From Liriodendron chinense (lineage: Eukaryota > Streptophyta > Magnoliopsida > Magnoliales > Magnoliaceae): DNA of 64,000 bases. The translations under genes were made by a program, and so were the position numbers. Below are positions 33,000 through 46,100 of this stretch, piece after piece. The notes under the pieces were generated by a model. It made no database searches, had not been told where the DNA came from, and saw only the letters and a program-made list of their open reading frames with translations. The DNA is taken from positions 124,001 through 188,000 of the forward strand of contig PVNU02002827.1 of assembly GCA_003013855.2 (NCBI GenBank), written 5' to 3'. Each line of letters opens with the position of its first letter. Position 1 is the first letter of the stretch.

Positions 33000-33840
33000 G
33001 TGATGTGTGGGGATCGCCACTAGCCACAGCTGCCGACTACTAAGTGGGCCCCACCGCCTCGAAAAGTATGGACTTACCTATGTTGGCCCCACTTATTACA
33101 TGTGAATCGCAGGGCCACAGAAATTCCCATTTGATCGTGATCAACGGCTGATGACTGGCATATACATCGAACAATCAGTGTATGCACTTTTCTTTGATCA
33201 TCCATCAGTAAGTATTTTAACGGTGCAGATGATGACTTAGGCTTATCGGAGTGCATGTGACGACCATATCCGATGCATGTGACCATGTATAAATGCATCA
33301 GCCAACATTAGGACGCCTGTAGTTTGTGGGGACCAGGCTCAGGAAGGGTGGCGATGGTTCTATTTCGGATCGGGTCTGGTTCAGCCCGAGCCCGACCCGT
33401 TTACTAAACGGGGCTAAGAGTTTTAGCTCGGATGTGACTTGCCCCCCATGGATGCAGATTGGGTACTGCCCTTGCCCATGTCAAGCCGGGCCGGGTGGGG
33501 TCATGGCCGGATTTGATGGGCCACCGGCTATTGTCAGGGATGGTCCTGGTCGAGTACTCGACTCTTTGGGTCCCTCCATGATGTATGCGTTTCATCCACG
33601 CTATTCATCCATTTTGCCGGATCATTTTAAATTATAAGGCATGTTGTTGCCCAAATCTAGTAGGCAATGGATTAGATTAGGGTGATGTTGGAGATAGCTG
33701 TGGTCCAATTAGTAGTCAACCTTCGTTGGTGGTCCTACAGGTCACAGAAAGAGTAGAGGCAATAAAGGAGAGTCGTTGTGTGACAAGGGACCCTCTGATG
33801 CCTAAGTCAGGTTGGCTGAGATTGGGCGGCAATTGAGTAA
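33000..33840. other. no gene; MITE fragments
   Basis: Contains a GGGTCGGGC-type stretch (33360-33420, 33480-33510) and a MITE half (TTTGGGTCCCTCCATGATG, CACGCTATTCATCCATTTTG, 33568-33625). No gene was recognised. Confidence 0.4.
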
Positions 33841-33842
33841 GG

Positions 33843-34422
33843 CTCTCAATAGAGCAGGTCAAATCTTATATCCGATTCGCTTCGAATCCGTATAATGCAG
33901 ATTTGGATATTAAAATAGGTCCAATTAGTTAAATGGACCGGATTTGGATCTTAAAATAGGTCCGATTACTTAAATGGACCGGATATGGATTTACAGGAAC
34001 ATATTCGAGTTTGATCCGAATCCGATTAAGATCCGACTCATTGCCACCTTACTATATATGTTATATTCATGTTGGCCATCTGTTTTACAAATTGTTTTAG
34101 GCCATGTCAACCATACCATGGTAAATAGTGGGATTTGCATCATTTTTCTACTAAATTAAATATATTATATTATATATTTTATATCATATATTTTTTTAGA
34201 CTTGTAATGGGGATGGATACGGACCTAGATCCAACCCAAATCCAATGGTTATATGGATTTTGGATCGGAAATGGATCTAACAATTTATAAATGAATCGGA
34301 TATGGATATCACCTTTTAGATTCAAGTTGGATCCAAATTCGAATCTGAATATGTCTACAAATATACGAACTTGAGCCGGAGCCAACTGGATCCGATCTGG
34401 ATCGAACCCATTGAGAGCACTA
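33843..34422. mobile_element. non-coding element flanked by a 13-bp direct repeat
   Basis: CAATTGAGTAAGG occurs at 33830-33842 and again at 34423-34435. Just inside are CTCTCAATAGAGC on the left and, inverted, CTCTCAATGGGTTCG on the right. The body is rich in TCCGATT/GGATCCGAAT words in both orientations, for example AAATAGGTCC(A/G)ATTA twice. It looks like a hAT-type non-autonomous element, but the exact boundary and duplication length are not settled. Confidence 0.6.
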
Positions 34423-34928
34423 CAATTGAGTAAGGGGGTGCGAATAACGTACCTTGATCTTGAGTGGTGGTGGTATTTATAGGGCATGGTTGACGTGATC
34501 TGGGTTTGATAGATACACCCAAACATGTCAGCCTGCAACTTTCTAATCATTGGAGCATGAGGTGGCTTCTGGCGTTGACAAGTTTAGCCTGATACACTAG
34601 GTCTGCAACAATCATTAGTCATGGATACAAGTTCTGCACCTGACATCTGTCATGTGTCACATTTGGAAGGACTTGGCGGGATTCATATTCCGGGTTTCGT
34701 GCGCCATCCCTTGGAGAGGATTGACTTGGTCTAGTCAGGCCATTGAGATGGGGGGGTCCGAGCTCCTCCCCTCAGGCTATCAGCCCGATCTATGGCTTTC
34801 CATGTGGTAACTCAGCTCGGTTGCCTGTCTTCAGACTGTCGATGCTACCTGCTTTGTAGATGTTCCCCCTAGTCAGGCACCACTATAGCCTAGGGACCCA
34901 GTTGGTTTTCCATTCAAGCCGAGGTCCT

Positions 34929-34976
34929 GCACTTGAGCCTCGAGGTCTGTGGGCACTTGAGTCTCGAGGTCTGTGG
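34929..34976. repeat. tandem repeat 2 x 24 bp
   Basis: GCACTTGAGCCTCGAGGTCT is followed by a second copy with one base changed. Confidence 0.85.
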
Positions 34977-35009
34977 GCCTCCTGTCCCGCATAAGGGCCG
35001 GTTAGGAAA

Positions 35010-35380
35010 CCCCCACAACAAGACCAATGAGGTAGATCCAAATCTCAGGTGGACCATATCATAGGAAATAATAGTGATTGAACACGTACCCACCATTAAA
35101 AACTTCTTTCGGAGCCAAGGAAATAGTCTTGAAGCCATGACTAATATAGTCATCTAACTCATGCCATTGATTAGCTATTTAGGCGGGTCAGTTTGAGTAG
35201 GGTTCGACCCAAACTCAACCCATTTAAATGGGTTTTAATTCGAACCCAATCCATTTAATTGAGCCAGAATTTGTAACACAAGCCAGACCCACTTGCCATT
35301 AAGCTTGGCTCAAACCCACCTCAGAAGCAGGACGGGCCAGTTGACCCGCACACCAACCGGACCCATTGCCACCCTTGGGA
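35010..35380. repeat. MITE half-copy and GGGTT/AACCC-rich repeat
   Basis: 35025-35115 contains AGATCCAAATCTCAGGTGGA and CCCACCATTAAAAACTTCTT of the palindromic family. 35185-35360 has inverted AACCCATTTAAATGGGTT and GGGTTCGACCCAAAC words. No gene. Confidence 0.5.
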
Positions 35381-36635
35381 CCAGCAATCAATGATGCATC
35401 CAGGTGGGCCACACCGCATACCAGAGAGGAGATGAAATAAAGGAAGTATTCTTGTTACGAGGAATGATCAGGTCCAATCACTTGCACTGAATTTTTATTT
35501 TTTATTCTTTTCAAAGCTAGCTTAATTGTATGATCTTTGGTTGGATGGTTGTCAGGAGTGGGACCACAACATGAAACCGATCAGGACGGGCTCAGTTGAT
35601 TGTGGTCCCCACATAATCAAGATAGGATGGTTTGACCAATCACTTGCACCCAATTATGGTACAAGGGGTTCCACTGGACCATTCAATCACAAGGAGGGCA
35701 TTTGATACTCTAGAAAACTATGATTCTTCCTACGCATGCACCCATAAATTGCTCACGTGACATGCATGTGACTCAAACAATACCATCCATTTAATGGTCC
35801 TCTCTTTAGACAAATCATAACCTCTGATCAACAAACATCTGTTAATTGAATTTACGCTATCAATTATTTCGGTTTTCACATTCCATCCAACGGCCAGCAA
35901 TCAGCCAGCCAACGTTTCCGACGGTTGCTTTAAGTCACAAGTATGTCAAGCGTACAATATTTACATGCATGTGTATGAACCATCACACTCATCCAGAGTA
36001 TCAAAGTCTTTCTCTCCAATCCCTTAAAGAATGTTGAAAGATACAAGTTATGGGCCTTTGTATATACATGTTCAGACTTCAAATAGGATAGAAGAAAGTG
36101 TGGGAGTGTGCGTTTGGCACATCACCATAAATAGAGTTTCTAAAAGAGGTAAGATAAAAATGTCAAAATCCATACCATAGAAAAGGAAAAAGATGATTTG
36201 GTATGATGGGTATTAAAATCTAGGGTTTTATTATGGTTTGAAGTTTCCACCTTGCATTTAAACTGCTTGGATTTAGTTTGAAATTTCATGAGAAATTTGG
36301 GACGTAAATTCCAATGATAGTTCACCACCATTTTGAAATTGATGGTGACCCATCCTCCTCACATGTTGCACTTATGCACCAGCTATGTATACCATCTAAA
36401 TTGGGTGTTGTCGTAGAGTCACATAGATCAAGTCATTTTAACCGTTAGAAAGTAAATGGTGAGTGGTCCAAATCCAAGGTGCGAAATCGAACGGTTATTA
36501 TCTTATCTTGACGGTCTGTTTTGGATGCTAGCAGAGTAATGTTTCAAAGAGATTGTCCAGGTCATGCTAATCTGGAGTAGAGAGAAAAACTGGATTGTGC
36601 CAGAGATAGATGGGGCATGTAATATTAGCTACGGC
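35380..36635. other. no recognised gene
   Basis: Short ORFs only. The GTGTATGAACC...CCAGAGTATCAAAG stretch at 35970-36005 may be a distant copy of the repeat at 32717. Confidence 0.35.
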
Positions 36636-36639
36636 TCTG

Positions 36640-37165
36640 ACACCACCTAAAAAAGTGTGGCCCTTAAAATAAGCCACACCTTAATGTATGTATTCTATAT
36701 TCACCCTGTCCATCCATTTTACTAGATTATTTAGTGCATGAGCCTAAAAATGAAGCAGATCAAAATCTCACTTGGACAACGCCAGAGAAAATAGTGGTGA
36801 TTGAGCACTCCTTTAGAAATTTAGTAGGCCCACTGTAATGTTTTGGTAATATTTATTTGCCATCCAACCTGTTGATAATGTCACATAAACCTGTACAAAA
36901 GAAAGAAAAAAAAAAAAACAAATATCAACTTGATTCAAAAATTTTGTGGTTTATAGTAACTTTTTAATGATTATTTTGCAATGCAACTAGTGAGGTTAGT
37001 GTCTCCTTAGCATTTCAATCCTGAGACATATTGAAGACGCCTAGGTGTCTTCCAGCTGGGCTAGCAGGCGAGACTGGATGGATAACATGGATATAGAATA
37101 AATAAATCAAAGTAGGACCCATGGTAAGGGCCGCACCATCTTGGATGAGGCTGGGCCACACCTTT
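36640..37165. repeat. palindromic MITE, degraded
   Basis: Left GTGTGGCCCTTAAAATAAGCC and CACCCTGTCCATCCATTTTA. Right GGATGGATAACATGGATATA and GACCCATGGTAAGGGCCGCACCATCTT, the latter matching the ends at 7512-8043. Confidence 0.6.
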
Positions 37166-37169
37166 TTTT

Positions 37170-38415
37170 ATACAAATATGCTATCCATACTTTATTCTTC
37201 CTCCTTAGTATAAGTTGTCATTATTTTTCTACGGATCCTCAGACAATCCAAGGTTCATGCCAATCAACCTTTTCTAGACAACCATTTTGCCGTCCAAACG
37301 GTATCAAGTGTAACATTTATGTTGGATGATGAGCGGTTTGCAATACAATCATGCAATGTGTGTGATTAAAGACTTCCCACCGTTTGTAAAGTGGTGGTGA
37401 ATATATTAAGAGTCGAACCAAATTTTGGGAAGTCATAAATTTCATAATTTTTAATGCTTTCGATGAAAATTGGATGCCTTTACCCACTTTGTCATTTGTT
37501 CATTTTCGGAATCAAACTCCACAACCACTCATTTGGAATTTTGCCTAACCCCAGATCCAATTGACTTAGGAGACCCAAGGGGGCCTACCTCACAAGTGAC
37601 CTGGTCCAGACATTAAGCAGGTCCACTCGTCAAGCAAGCCAGCACTTGCATGAAACTTTTTAAGAGCTAGACGTTCAGCCTTGAGTGTTAAGACAATCAC
37701 TCATCTTGTGTGCCCCACATGTGACAAATCCAAGCATCTTATTAAGTGGGACCCACCGTGTAGACACATTTCCAACAAAAATCCAGATAATTTGTATTGG
37801 GGTTAAGCCCTGAAAAACCCATGTTTGGTTGCTAATTTGGACATCATTTCCATGACATCGTACATTCGTTATTGTATGACATAGTTGTTATATGTGGATA
37901 TATGTGTTAACATGTTTGTGGACAAGTTTATTGTTATTTCGGTTTCAATGATTTAACCTTTGAATCCTCAAGCATTCTTGAGACCGGACACATTAACCAA
38001 AGTGCTAAGGGAGAAATGTGGTCCATAATTCTCAATGCCTTTGATATAACTAATAAAGGTATAGGATTTATCTTCTTTTATATATATAAATGGGCATCTT
38101 GCATGCAGGGGATTGACTGGGTGTTAGAATGAACTGTCTCCACCATTGGGTCAAACTTGGTATCAGTTAAGCCTTCGCCCTACCCCCTACATTAGTGTAT
38201 ATGTGAGTCATAGATGATTTAATTGGATGAATCATCGATTGCATGCAAGTTTCTAGACTGGAAGGCTTATTATGTCTAGACTAAAATTATATTTGTGAAT
38301 TGCAATAACTTCATTTATATTCTTAGACCTGAGGATGTTTAGGTTGAGATGGCTTGATAGTAAGTGCTTTGGTTAACTTTATGAGGCCACTGCATAGCCA
38401 CAAAAATTGGGTGAC
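37170..38415. other. no recognised feature
   Basis: AT-rich, non-coding, no repeats or genes that I can place. Confidence 0.4.
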
Positions 38416-38425
38416 CCTGAATATC

Positions 38426-39114
38426 TAATATAGAATGGGTCGTTGATTATTTCATGGCCTAGATGGATCAAAAGAAGACCGGTCAGAGTCGAAAGTGATC
38501 CGGACCGTTAAGACCGTAAACCGGTCATATCTCGCAATTCGTGATGAGTTTCGAGACATATAATATATCAATTTGGGATAGCTTGAGCTACTTTAGCCAA
38601 CCAACCCCACTACGCTGGGTTGCCCATGCCGGAATCGCGAGATTTGACCGTATCGATGGTCATTAGGCTAGTTTATTTTCAATTTTACCTATTTATAGTA
38701 AGTTTTAATTCGATCATAACTTTGGATCTGTAGGGTTTTAGAGTTAGTGCCCAACATGGAAAGGGCTTAGAATATTTAGTAGAACAACTTGGTTGGGCCC
38801 GTTTGATAACTTTCTATTTTTGGCCGAAAACTAAGAGTTCTAGTAGGATTGAACGACTTCTATAAATAGTAAGTTTACTATTTATAATAAGTTGCGTTTT
38901 CTAAGAGTTTGAGTTTGAGTTAGGAGTCTGATACTTTACCTAGGGTTTAGTTTCCTATTTATATGCATTGTAATTTTGTTTCTATTCATTCAATTATCAA
39001 TAAAGCAATTATTCGGAATTAATTTCTTCTTTTATCTTTTATTTCTTCTCGTGGATTCGAGAAACAATCGGTTAGGGAGATAGGTGATCGACCTACCACA
39101 TCCTCCTTGCGTCA
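38426..39114 (+). repeat. candidate solo LTR, same family as 1-494
   Basis: From about 38571 it matches 1-494 throughout. It ends GCGTCA and is followed by ATATC (39115-39119), which also occurs at 38421-38425. That would make a 689-bp LTR with a 5-bp duplication whose first bases have mutated from TG to TA. No internal retrotransposon sequence follows. Confidence 0.55.
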
Positions 39115-39581
39115 ATATCCACATCATCCATTAAGGACCACATGATCCATCATGAGATCCACTTGGTTCACTTGAGAACACATTTATGTAGATTGATCTT
39201 GAGGTTTGAATGGTGAATCAGATGTTTTAAAGGTTTGCTAGCAACCCTATGTTTCTTAATTGTTTGATTGAGAAATTTTATCCATTGAAATTGAGTTTTG
39301 ACCTTTAATTTATATTATAACAAGCCTGATGAACATCTAATGGCTAATATTTGATTATCCACTCTTTAGGGTGGCATGGATTCACCTAAGAATGGACCCC
39401 ATGGATGGTAAAAGGAAATAAATATTTGGGGTATATGGATTAGAATGTATACAAGCTTTCTTCATAGTAGGGTATATAGAAGCTCTATGAGGTGGGACTA
39501 TCATACTATGGTGCTCCTATTATATGAGGGATGTGTAAAGATTTTTTTAGAAGTCTTGGACTTCCATAACTTTGGACGTCC

Positions 39582-39619
<38 letters not shown>
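39582..39619. repeat. (GA)n microsatellite
   Basis: About 19 GA units. Confidence 0.95.
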
Positions 39620-39621
<2 letters not shown>

Positions 39622-40670
39622 ATAAAGAGTGGGTGTCCCCACCATGCTCCACACGTGAAAACGCTTGGAGCATACATGGCCCACATCTTGAATAGCTTTG
39701 GTTAACTCTTGGCCCATATCAGAAGTTATAATTGGTTTCTCACCATCCTAAACTTGGAATAGATAAGGGAGAGACTGTAGGTTGAGAGATATACATCAGC
39801 AGAAATAAGTGAGCCATTTCGCGCTCAAATATGACTTCATGTTTATTTCTTATTGTGTTCGATAAATGGTATGATGCATGAACGGAGATCTTGGAAGGTG
39901 AAATCAAATCTCAGCAAGAGAGGGCTTTAGAATTGTTTTTCAATTGTCTCTATGGATCATCGAAGCCCAATAGGTGATATTAGAACGATCTATTTCATGA
40001 TCGTAGCCCGTTCTATCTCAAATAGTTAGTTTTTGCTAGCCCCCTTTTAAATTGACCGACTAGTTTGAAACTCATATTATTAAGATTCGTAGGGTGAAAT
40101 TTCGGCCCAAAAAGACAAGCGGTTTATGAGATCTATTGATTCTAATATTTCATATCGCCAACGGTTAGAAATTTGAGGTGTAATTAATTTATGACATAAG
40201 GATTGATCTAAACAATTCTATTATTTTTATAATGTCTTATGTGATAATTGGTGTGGATTGATGTGGATAATGGTTTGATTTAGATTGTTATTTAAGAATT
40301 CTATATTTATACGGTTATTATAGAGACAATATTTATATGTCGTTTTCAAATTATATTTTGCTTTTCTTTTACAATATTGTTCTCTTTAATCTTGAAAGAT
40401 AGAAATATTAGGTGTTTATTCAAAACCATTGAAGGGACCATCAAGCACACTGCTTAAATATTGCATATACATATTGTGATCATTTGAAAGAGCTTGCGAT
40501 GGATAAAGAGACAAATGGAGCATTCATTGATCGGATGGTGTGTGTGGGGTTCATGGGAGTTCAGCCCATACGTCTTTCCCTCTTCTTGTGTCATCCATAT
40601 GTCAATGAGAGGGACAAGAGTTTATACTCACATCCCCTCCCTTTCCCTTTTTTTCCTTTTTCTTCTTAAA
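39620..40670. other. no recognised feature
   Basis: Non-coding between two dinucleotide tracts; no gene motif seen. Confidence 0.35.

Positions 40671-40673
<3 letters not shown>

Positions 40674-40712
<39 letters not shown>
40674..40712. repeat. (CT)n microsatellite
   Basis: About 19 CT units. Confidence 0.95.
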
Positions 40713-40715
<3 letters not shown>

Positions 40716-40899
40716 TACTCACTGAGTAATTAATGTTTCCTATTTTTCGAAACTTTGTCAAAAATTTCAATTAATCTAATTATGTTATATAGTTAATAAC
40801 GGATTTCAGAAAATTGTTAAAATTGAAAATCATGTTATTAATATTGCCATTTATGTCCATACTTAATCCATACCATTGGATTGTACGTTTATGGGGCCC

Positions 40900-41540
40900 A
40901 CTTAGAGTGGCCAATTGGAACGGACGTCTAGATGAGGGAGATCTTGCCCCTTGCCAGGCCTGAGCTGGCCCCTTTCGTAATAATTGGTGTCATTAATGCT
41001 CATATGATCCCTACCTGAAGGAAGTTGTGCTTGGCGATTACTCCCATTATAAAGACTTTGTTGGAGTAGAGCTGAGAATGGAGACTGCAAAGAAACCCGG
41101 CATAAGAGGATGTTGAAATTGATGTAAGAAATACCCTAGGTTGAGGGCTGTTCTGATTGAAGGCCACAGGTAGAAGGGTATCGAAAGTCCTACGCGATCC
41201 TTGACGACTGTGGTTGTGATGAACTGAAGGCTAGAATAGATGGTGGCTGTTGTGGTTGTTGAACTGGGCCAGCTTGACTACTGGCTGCTGTTGCAGATTG
41301 TACTTACATGAATTGTAAGAGCATTTCTTGCATTACTTTCATTCCTTGTGCCAATTCTTGCATGATTGGTGTGTTCTCAATTTGTGATTGTTGCGCTGGA
41401 GGTTGTGCTTCGATCATGTCAAGGATAGGGAAGAGGTGACCTTCCTCCTCATGGTCCGACATGACTTGCTGAGCTCTGGTGCTGATTATGCTGCGGTAGG
41501 GAGGTTGTTTTCGAGGACGTTGAGCCCGAGGAGACACAAT
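40900..41540 (-). pseudogene. gypsy gag 5' fragment
   Basis: On the minus strand the start reads SPRAQRPRKQPPYRS, then an acidic and Gln-rich segment ending MKVMQEMLLQFM (41537-41304). This resembles the beginning of gypsy gag proteins of the Tekay/Del type (MPPRR.. start). The likely start codon is now GTG. A second piece (40902-41090) continues in another frame. No zinc knuckle or pol follows. The LTR-like leader lies upstream at 41560-42740. Confidence 0.45.
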
Positions 41541-41559
41541 GGTGAGGAATATACTCTAC

Positions 41560-42735
41560 TCTTTTTTGGGTTTTGAGATTTTTAAAAAATTTTTGTCTAT
41601 AGATGAAATGCTATGCAAATGAGGATATAAGAGGACTATTTACTATCAAGTATTAGAGGGATTCTATTTTTCAAGTTGGAATCACGACTAGTAGGACTAG
41701 CACATTCCCTAGTGGAGTCGCTATTCTGTGGACGCTCGCCTTTCCGCGCTCCTAACCCTCTACAAAATCAGTTGCGTGAATCGCTGTTGTCACTGGCTCG
41801 CCTCTTTCTCGAAGGCTTTTTCAGTTGTCGTGTTATCGTTGAATTAAACTGGATATATTTAGATGAGTTTGTATAAGACCAGATTCGCGACTAGCCAGTT
41901 ACTTCGAATCTCCAGTCGGCTAGACCTCGTAGAAACATTAGAGAAGGGAATTCGAAGATTCCTTCATCTAAAATGACTCTTTTTTATCTACGATCAGAGA
42001 TTCGATCTAAGGGATCATGGTTACAGGGTAGGAAGGTATTAGGTACCCACTCTGCAGGTACCGAAGTAGGGTCTTTACTTCACAGAATCGAACTAACACT
42101 TGAAAGTCTAGACTATTCCTCGTATATTCTCATGAATGATATAATGCATGAATATGAGTCTGAACGGTAAGAGTTTCTAATGGGCAGGTTTCGATCAATA
42201 GGCAAGTCTAGAGCATACGCTCGAACTGACAGGTGCTTTTATGTGATATGCATGATGTGTGTTTGATCGGTCATAGTTTCTGATGGGTAAGTTCTAGGCT
42301 AGCCGGCAAACCTTAGAGCCTATGCTAAGACCCTGATCAAGTGCTTGTCATGGAGTGACAAGCAAGGGGGTTGGAAGAATAATAAATGTTACACTTATGT
42401 TAGATGCGAATGAGATAGTGCTGGTATAAGTATAGCTGGATGAACGAAGGTATTGCTAGGGTTTGCTTCGAGTGGCTAATATGAAGATTTGGATTGCTTG
42501 AGAGGCTTGGACTAGGGTTAGGCTGGGCTGAACCAGGGCTAAACTCTTTTCACTCGGGTTCTCCTTGGTGGAGGAATGGGCTAAGGAAGAGGAAATGGAC
42601 TTGAAACTCTCGTGCTGAAGAGAGGAGAAGTGAATTTTTTTCTAGATGTTGAGAATGAGAAGGGGCGGGGGTATTTATAGCTGTAAGAAGTGGCAATTCT
42701 TGTAAATATTTTTGGGCGGCCCCCTGGGGGTCGCC
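41560..42735 (-). repeat. gypsy LTR / leader segment, interrupted by a TRIM
   Basis: Directly upstream (minus strand) of the gag fragment. It has a good TATA box, CTATAAATACCCCCGCCCC, at about 42662-42680, then a pyrimidine-rich leader with AACCCTAG words, as in Tekay-type LTRs. The LTR continues beyond the TRIM at about 46720. Confidence 0.5.
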
Positions 42736-42740
42736 CGTAC

Positions 42741-42980
42741 TATGACAGCCTTAGACCCAACGATATGATATTGTTCGCTTTGCCCAAGGGCTCACGGTTT
42801 TGTTTTCAAGCTTCGCCCTTAAAAGGCCTCATATCCTTAAGGTAGGAACTCCACATATAGCCAAGACCTTAGGGCGCTCATCCATCCGATGTGGGACTAA
42901 AGCCACTAGCTCGACCGGTCCCAAGGACCTGAATGACAAGCCACGCTCGAACCACAGCCTAGATGACACAGGGCGTTACA
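42741..42980 (-). repeat. TRIM 3' LTR
   Basis: 240 bp, complete. The last bases read CATA instead of CACA, a point change relative to the other LTR. It includes AACAATATCATATCGTTGGG and ACATCGGATGGATGAGCGCC, shared with the 5' LTR with few differences. Confidence 0.88.
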
Positions 42981-43012
42981 TCTCCCCACCCTTAGGGCAG
43001 AGTCTGCCCTCG

Positions 43013-43024
43013 GGTCTGATACCA
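43013..43024 (-). other. TRIM primer binding site
   Basis: TGGTATCAGACC on the minus strand lies 3 bp after the 5' LTR. It differs from the standard initiator-Met site TGGTATCAGAGC at one base. Confidence 0.85.
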
Positions 43025-43196
43025 TTTTGTGACAGCTCAGGCCCCAACGATATGATATTGTCCACTTTGCCCAAGGGCTTACGGTTTTGTTTTCGGGGTT
43101 CGCCCCTAAAATGCCTCATATCCTTAAGGTAGGAACTCCACATATAGCCAGGACCTTGGGCGCTCATCCATCCAATGTGAGACTAAAGCCACTGGC

Positions 43197-46100
43197 TGTA
43201 ATACCCCGTATCTGACCGGTATTTTGATAATTTTAAATAAATAAATTTCAATTAGAAATTTATTTAATTAAATAATATTTATATATTACATGTATATATA
43301 AAATATATCTTATATATTGATGATGGATATAAATAGATTATATTATAAAAGTTATAAAGATAAATGAGTGTCGTTCATCAGATTTGTAGAATGGGCCAGG
43401 TGTTGCCCACTGGTTCTAGAACTTGATGACAAAGTGAATGAATGGAGTGGATTTTTATAAAACATAATTGTGGGGTCCACTTGGATGGTGCACGTGCATC
43501 AGTAGTGTGTGCACGCAATGCACTGGTTCAAAGGAGTTGGCCAGCCCGACTTTTTAGAATGCAAAGAGGAAATTCCTCTTTGGGCGGGGTCTTCTGTTGC
43601 AACGAGCAGATGGACGGGACTGTTTCGGGGAAAAACAGTGGCCCACCTTTAATGATCGGACGTGTGATCCAAACCGTCCAAACGATTCGCGTGGGTCGGT
43701 TTAGGAAAACCTTGGTAATAGTAGTTGTCTTAGTTCATCCGATGGTGTGTGATTAGAAACAAAAGTAGGACTGTTCATTTGAAAAGTGTGCTTCCAGCAA
43801 GGCCTTCAACACTAGATCCTGAGCATTGTGGGCCACCTATGGTTAATCCAATCCGTCTATTCTGTAGAGCGTAGAGAGTTTTATCTAATCATGTGGTTTT
43901 CTCTGATGGGGAGTCACTGTGTTTCATGGATTCCTAGCCAAAGACCGTCCGTTTGTCCTTGTTTTTAAAGTCGGACTTGCCAGGTAAGCAATCTGCGTGA
44001 ATAATTCTGGATATTCTCAACCATTCATTACAGATTCAATAGAGCTAGATTGGGTCAGTTTTGACCGTCCATATCATTTGAGTCGGATCATCAACCGACT
44101 ATAAAAGAAACTAGGGTTTCTTAGTTAAAGTCTTTGTCTTGCAAACGACCCAACCAAACCTTAGATTTGTTACTTCCGACTTTCTTCTTCCATTCTCCCC
44201 CTCATCCCAGTAAACCCTATGCTGGTTTCAACCATTGAAGCAGCTTGTTTCCCTTTCGGCAAGGTGTGGTGTTGGCCGGTCAATTCTCTTCTATTGTCGG
44301 ACCTTGCTGGGAGGATCATCTTGGAATTTCAAAGCAAGGTATTCTTGAGTCTTTTAAGCGGGTTAGATCTGTTTGAGTGAAAAAAACTGAAAGAATCCCT
44401 TCCTATTATAATCTGCTCATTTATCATATACTGTTTTTCTTTTCATCAAACTCAGAAAACATTGTATCTGATCAGATCAGCGGTGAGATCTTCCTCGGAG
44501 TCTACTGGTGGTTTCAGCAGCTAGGAATATCACAGCCAGTTTTGGGAGATCTAGTCTAATTCTACAGAAATTTCTTACTTACGTAAAACAGGTAAGTCAT
44601 TTGCCAATCAGTTTTATTTATGTAAATCTGCTTCAATCCAGTTGAAGATTAAGTGTACATCAAGCTATGTCTATCAGTTTTTGTTTACAATTTAGATTGT
44701 GAAAGCTGGTTGAGGATTGGACTTTGATCCAATGAACATTTGAGATGGTTCAATAGATGAATCAATTATGCAAATAGTTAAATCCTCAATGAGCTCTAAT
44801 CTAAGCTGTGTATGTAGCAGTGATTTCTAGATTTAGTGTGGTTGATCACAGTCTTTAGCAATCTGTTGGATCAAAACTGATTTAGTTTTCTACTTGATAA
44901 TCTTGATGAAATTTCGATAATCATCAAGTCATCTATGAGATTAGGCTAAATGAGTATAGATTCTTATCAAGTGGGTTGGTCTGTGCAATTCCTTTCTATA
45001 ATTCTTGTATCATTAGAGTATAGATGTTGAAAGTAGGATTGGCTGGATTAGATGAATTTTATCTCCAAAGTCTACAACTTCTTTTCTTTTGTACTAATTT
45101 TTGAAAATTTTTAGTGGCACTCTAAGATAAGTCCTCTCATCATTTAAAACCTTCCCATTAGTTTTATTAGAATGAGATTCGAAGATTTGAATAAATGATT
45201 TAATTATATAATTTTTCCCCATTGTAGGCCATTAATGGTTAGTAGAGCGATTTAAGGTTGAGTTCACTCAATTCAAGGAAATTGAGGATTATCTCCATTT
45301 CTTCCCCTTCATAGTTGGAAAGAAGAAATATTACTCAAGGTGAGGTCCCTTACCCTTCAAGCTTCTCCCATTTTTATTGGTAATTGAATATTAATTCTTA
45401 ATTGTTTTATTGCAATGCATATTATTAGATTGATAGCACCACATTTGAAAAGTATAAATAACTTGAAGAAAATGTAGTGGTGTTCACATGTTTGATTTAA
45501 AAAGTTTATTTGAATGAAATTTAATTTTTAACAATGGAATATGTTTAATTCTTCATGTGTGTTGATTTTATTTTTGAAGTGAATGCTATGAAATTTTGTG
45601 AATTATATTGGACATGAAAGTAAATCAATGTTTGAATGATATGTGTTGGAATAAATTGGTATTATGATAGGCAATGATATTGTCTTAAATGTTATATTGA
45701 AATTGAGTTGTAATATATTATTTAGTATGGAATGGGAGTTAAGACCTATGATCATTCCTCTCGTGGGTCAGGGATGGTGTTCTGGGATGCTATGCCAGAG
45801 CCGTCGGCCTATGCTGGATTGTGCACGTCCCCCATAGTGTCCGTGAGTATATTTTATTAAATTACCAAATGGACTAATGACTGGCTGGGTAATCATCCAT
45901 TGCATGACATTTGCGGATGATGTTGATGACGAGTCACATTATTTTTACTTTGATAAGCATTGCATTGCGGGTAACTTTGCTGATTAACCAAGTCACTGTC
46001 GGCTCAACCCTCACCAGCTGGATACATTCCCAGGCTGAAGAATATGTGCATGCATCCATGCACTAACAAGATTTAAAAGTAACATAATAATCATAATAGG

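Noticed and set aside
34018..34030. TTTGATCCGAATCC resembling a tRNA T-arm
   Set aside because: No matching acceptor stem or A box at a proper distance; the words recur throughout the 33843-34422 repeat.
42741..42980. Possible Cassandra-type TRIM with a 5S rRNA segment
   Set aside because: The LTR length fits, but I do not see the 5S internal promoter sequence in either LTR.
43442..43756. ORF of 104 codons
   Set aside because: It lies inside the 3.4-kb LTR and includes a MITE-like GAATGGAGTGGAT...GTGGGGTCCAC piece; no domain.
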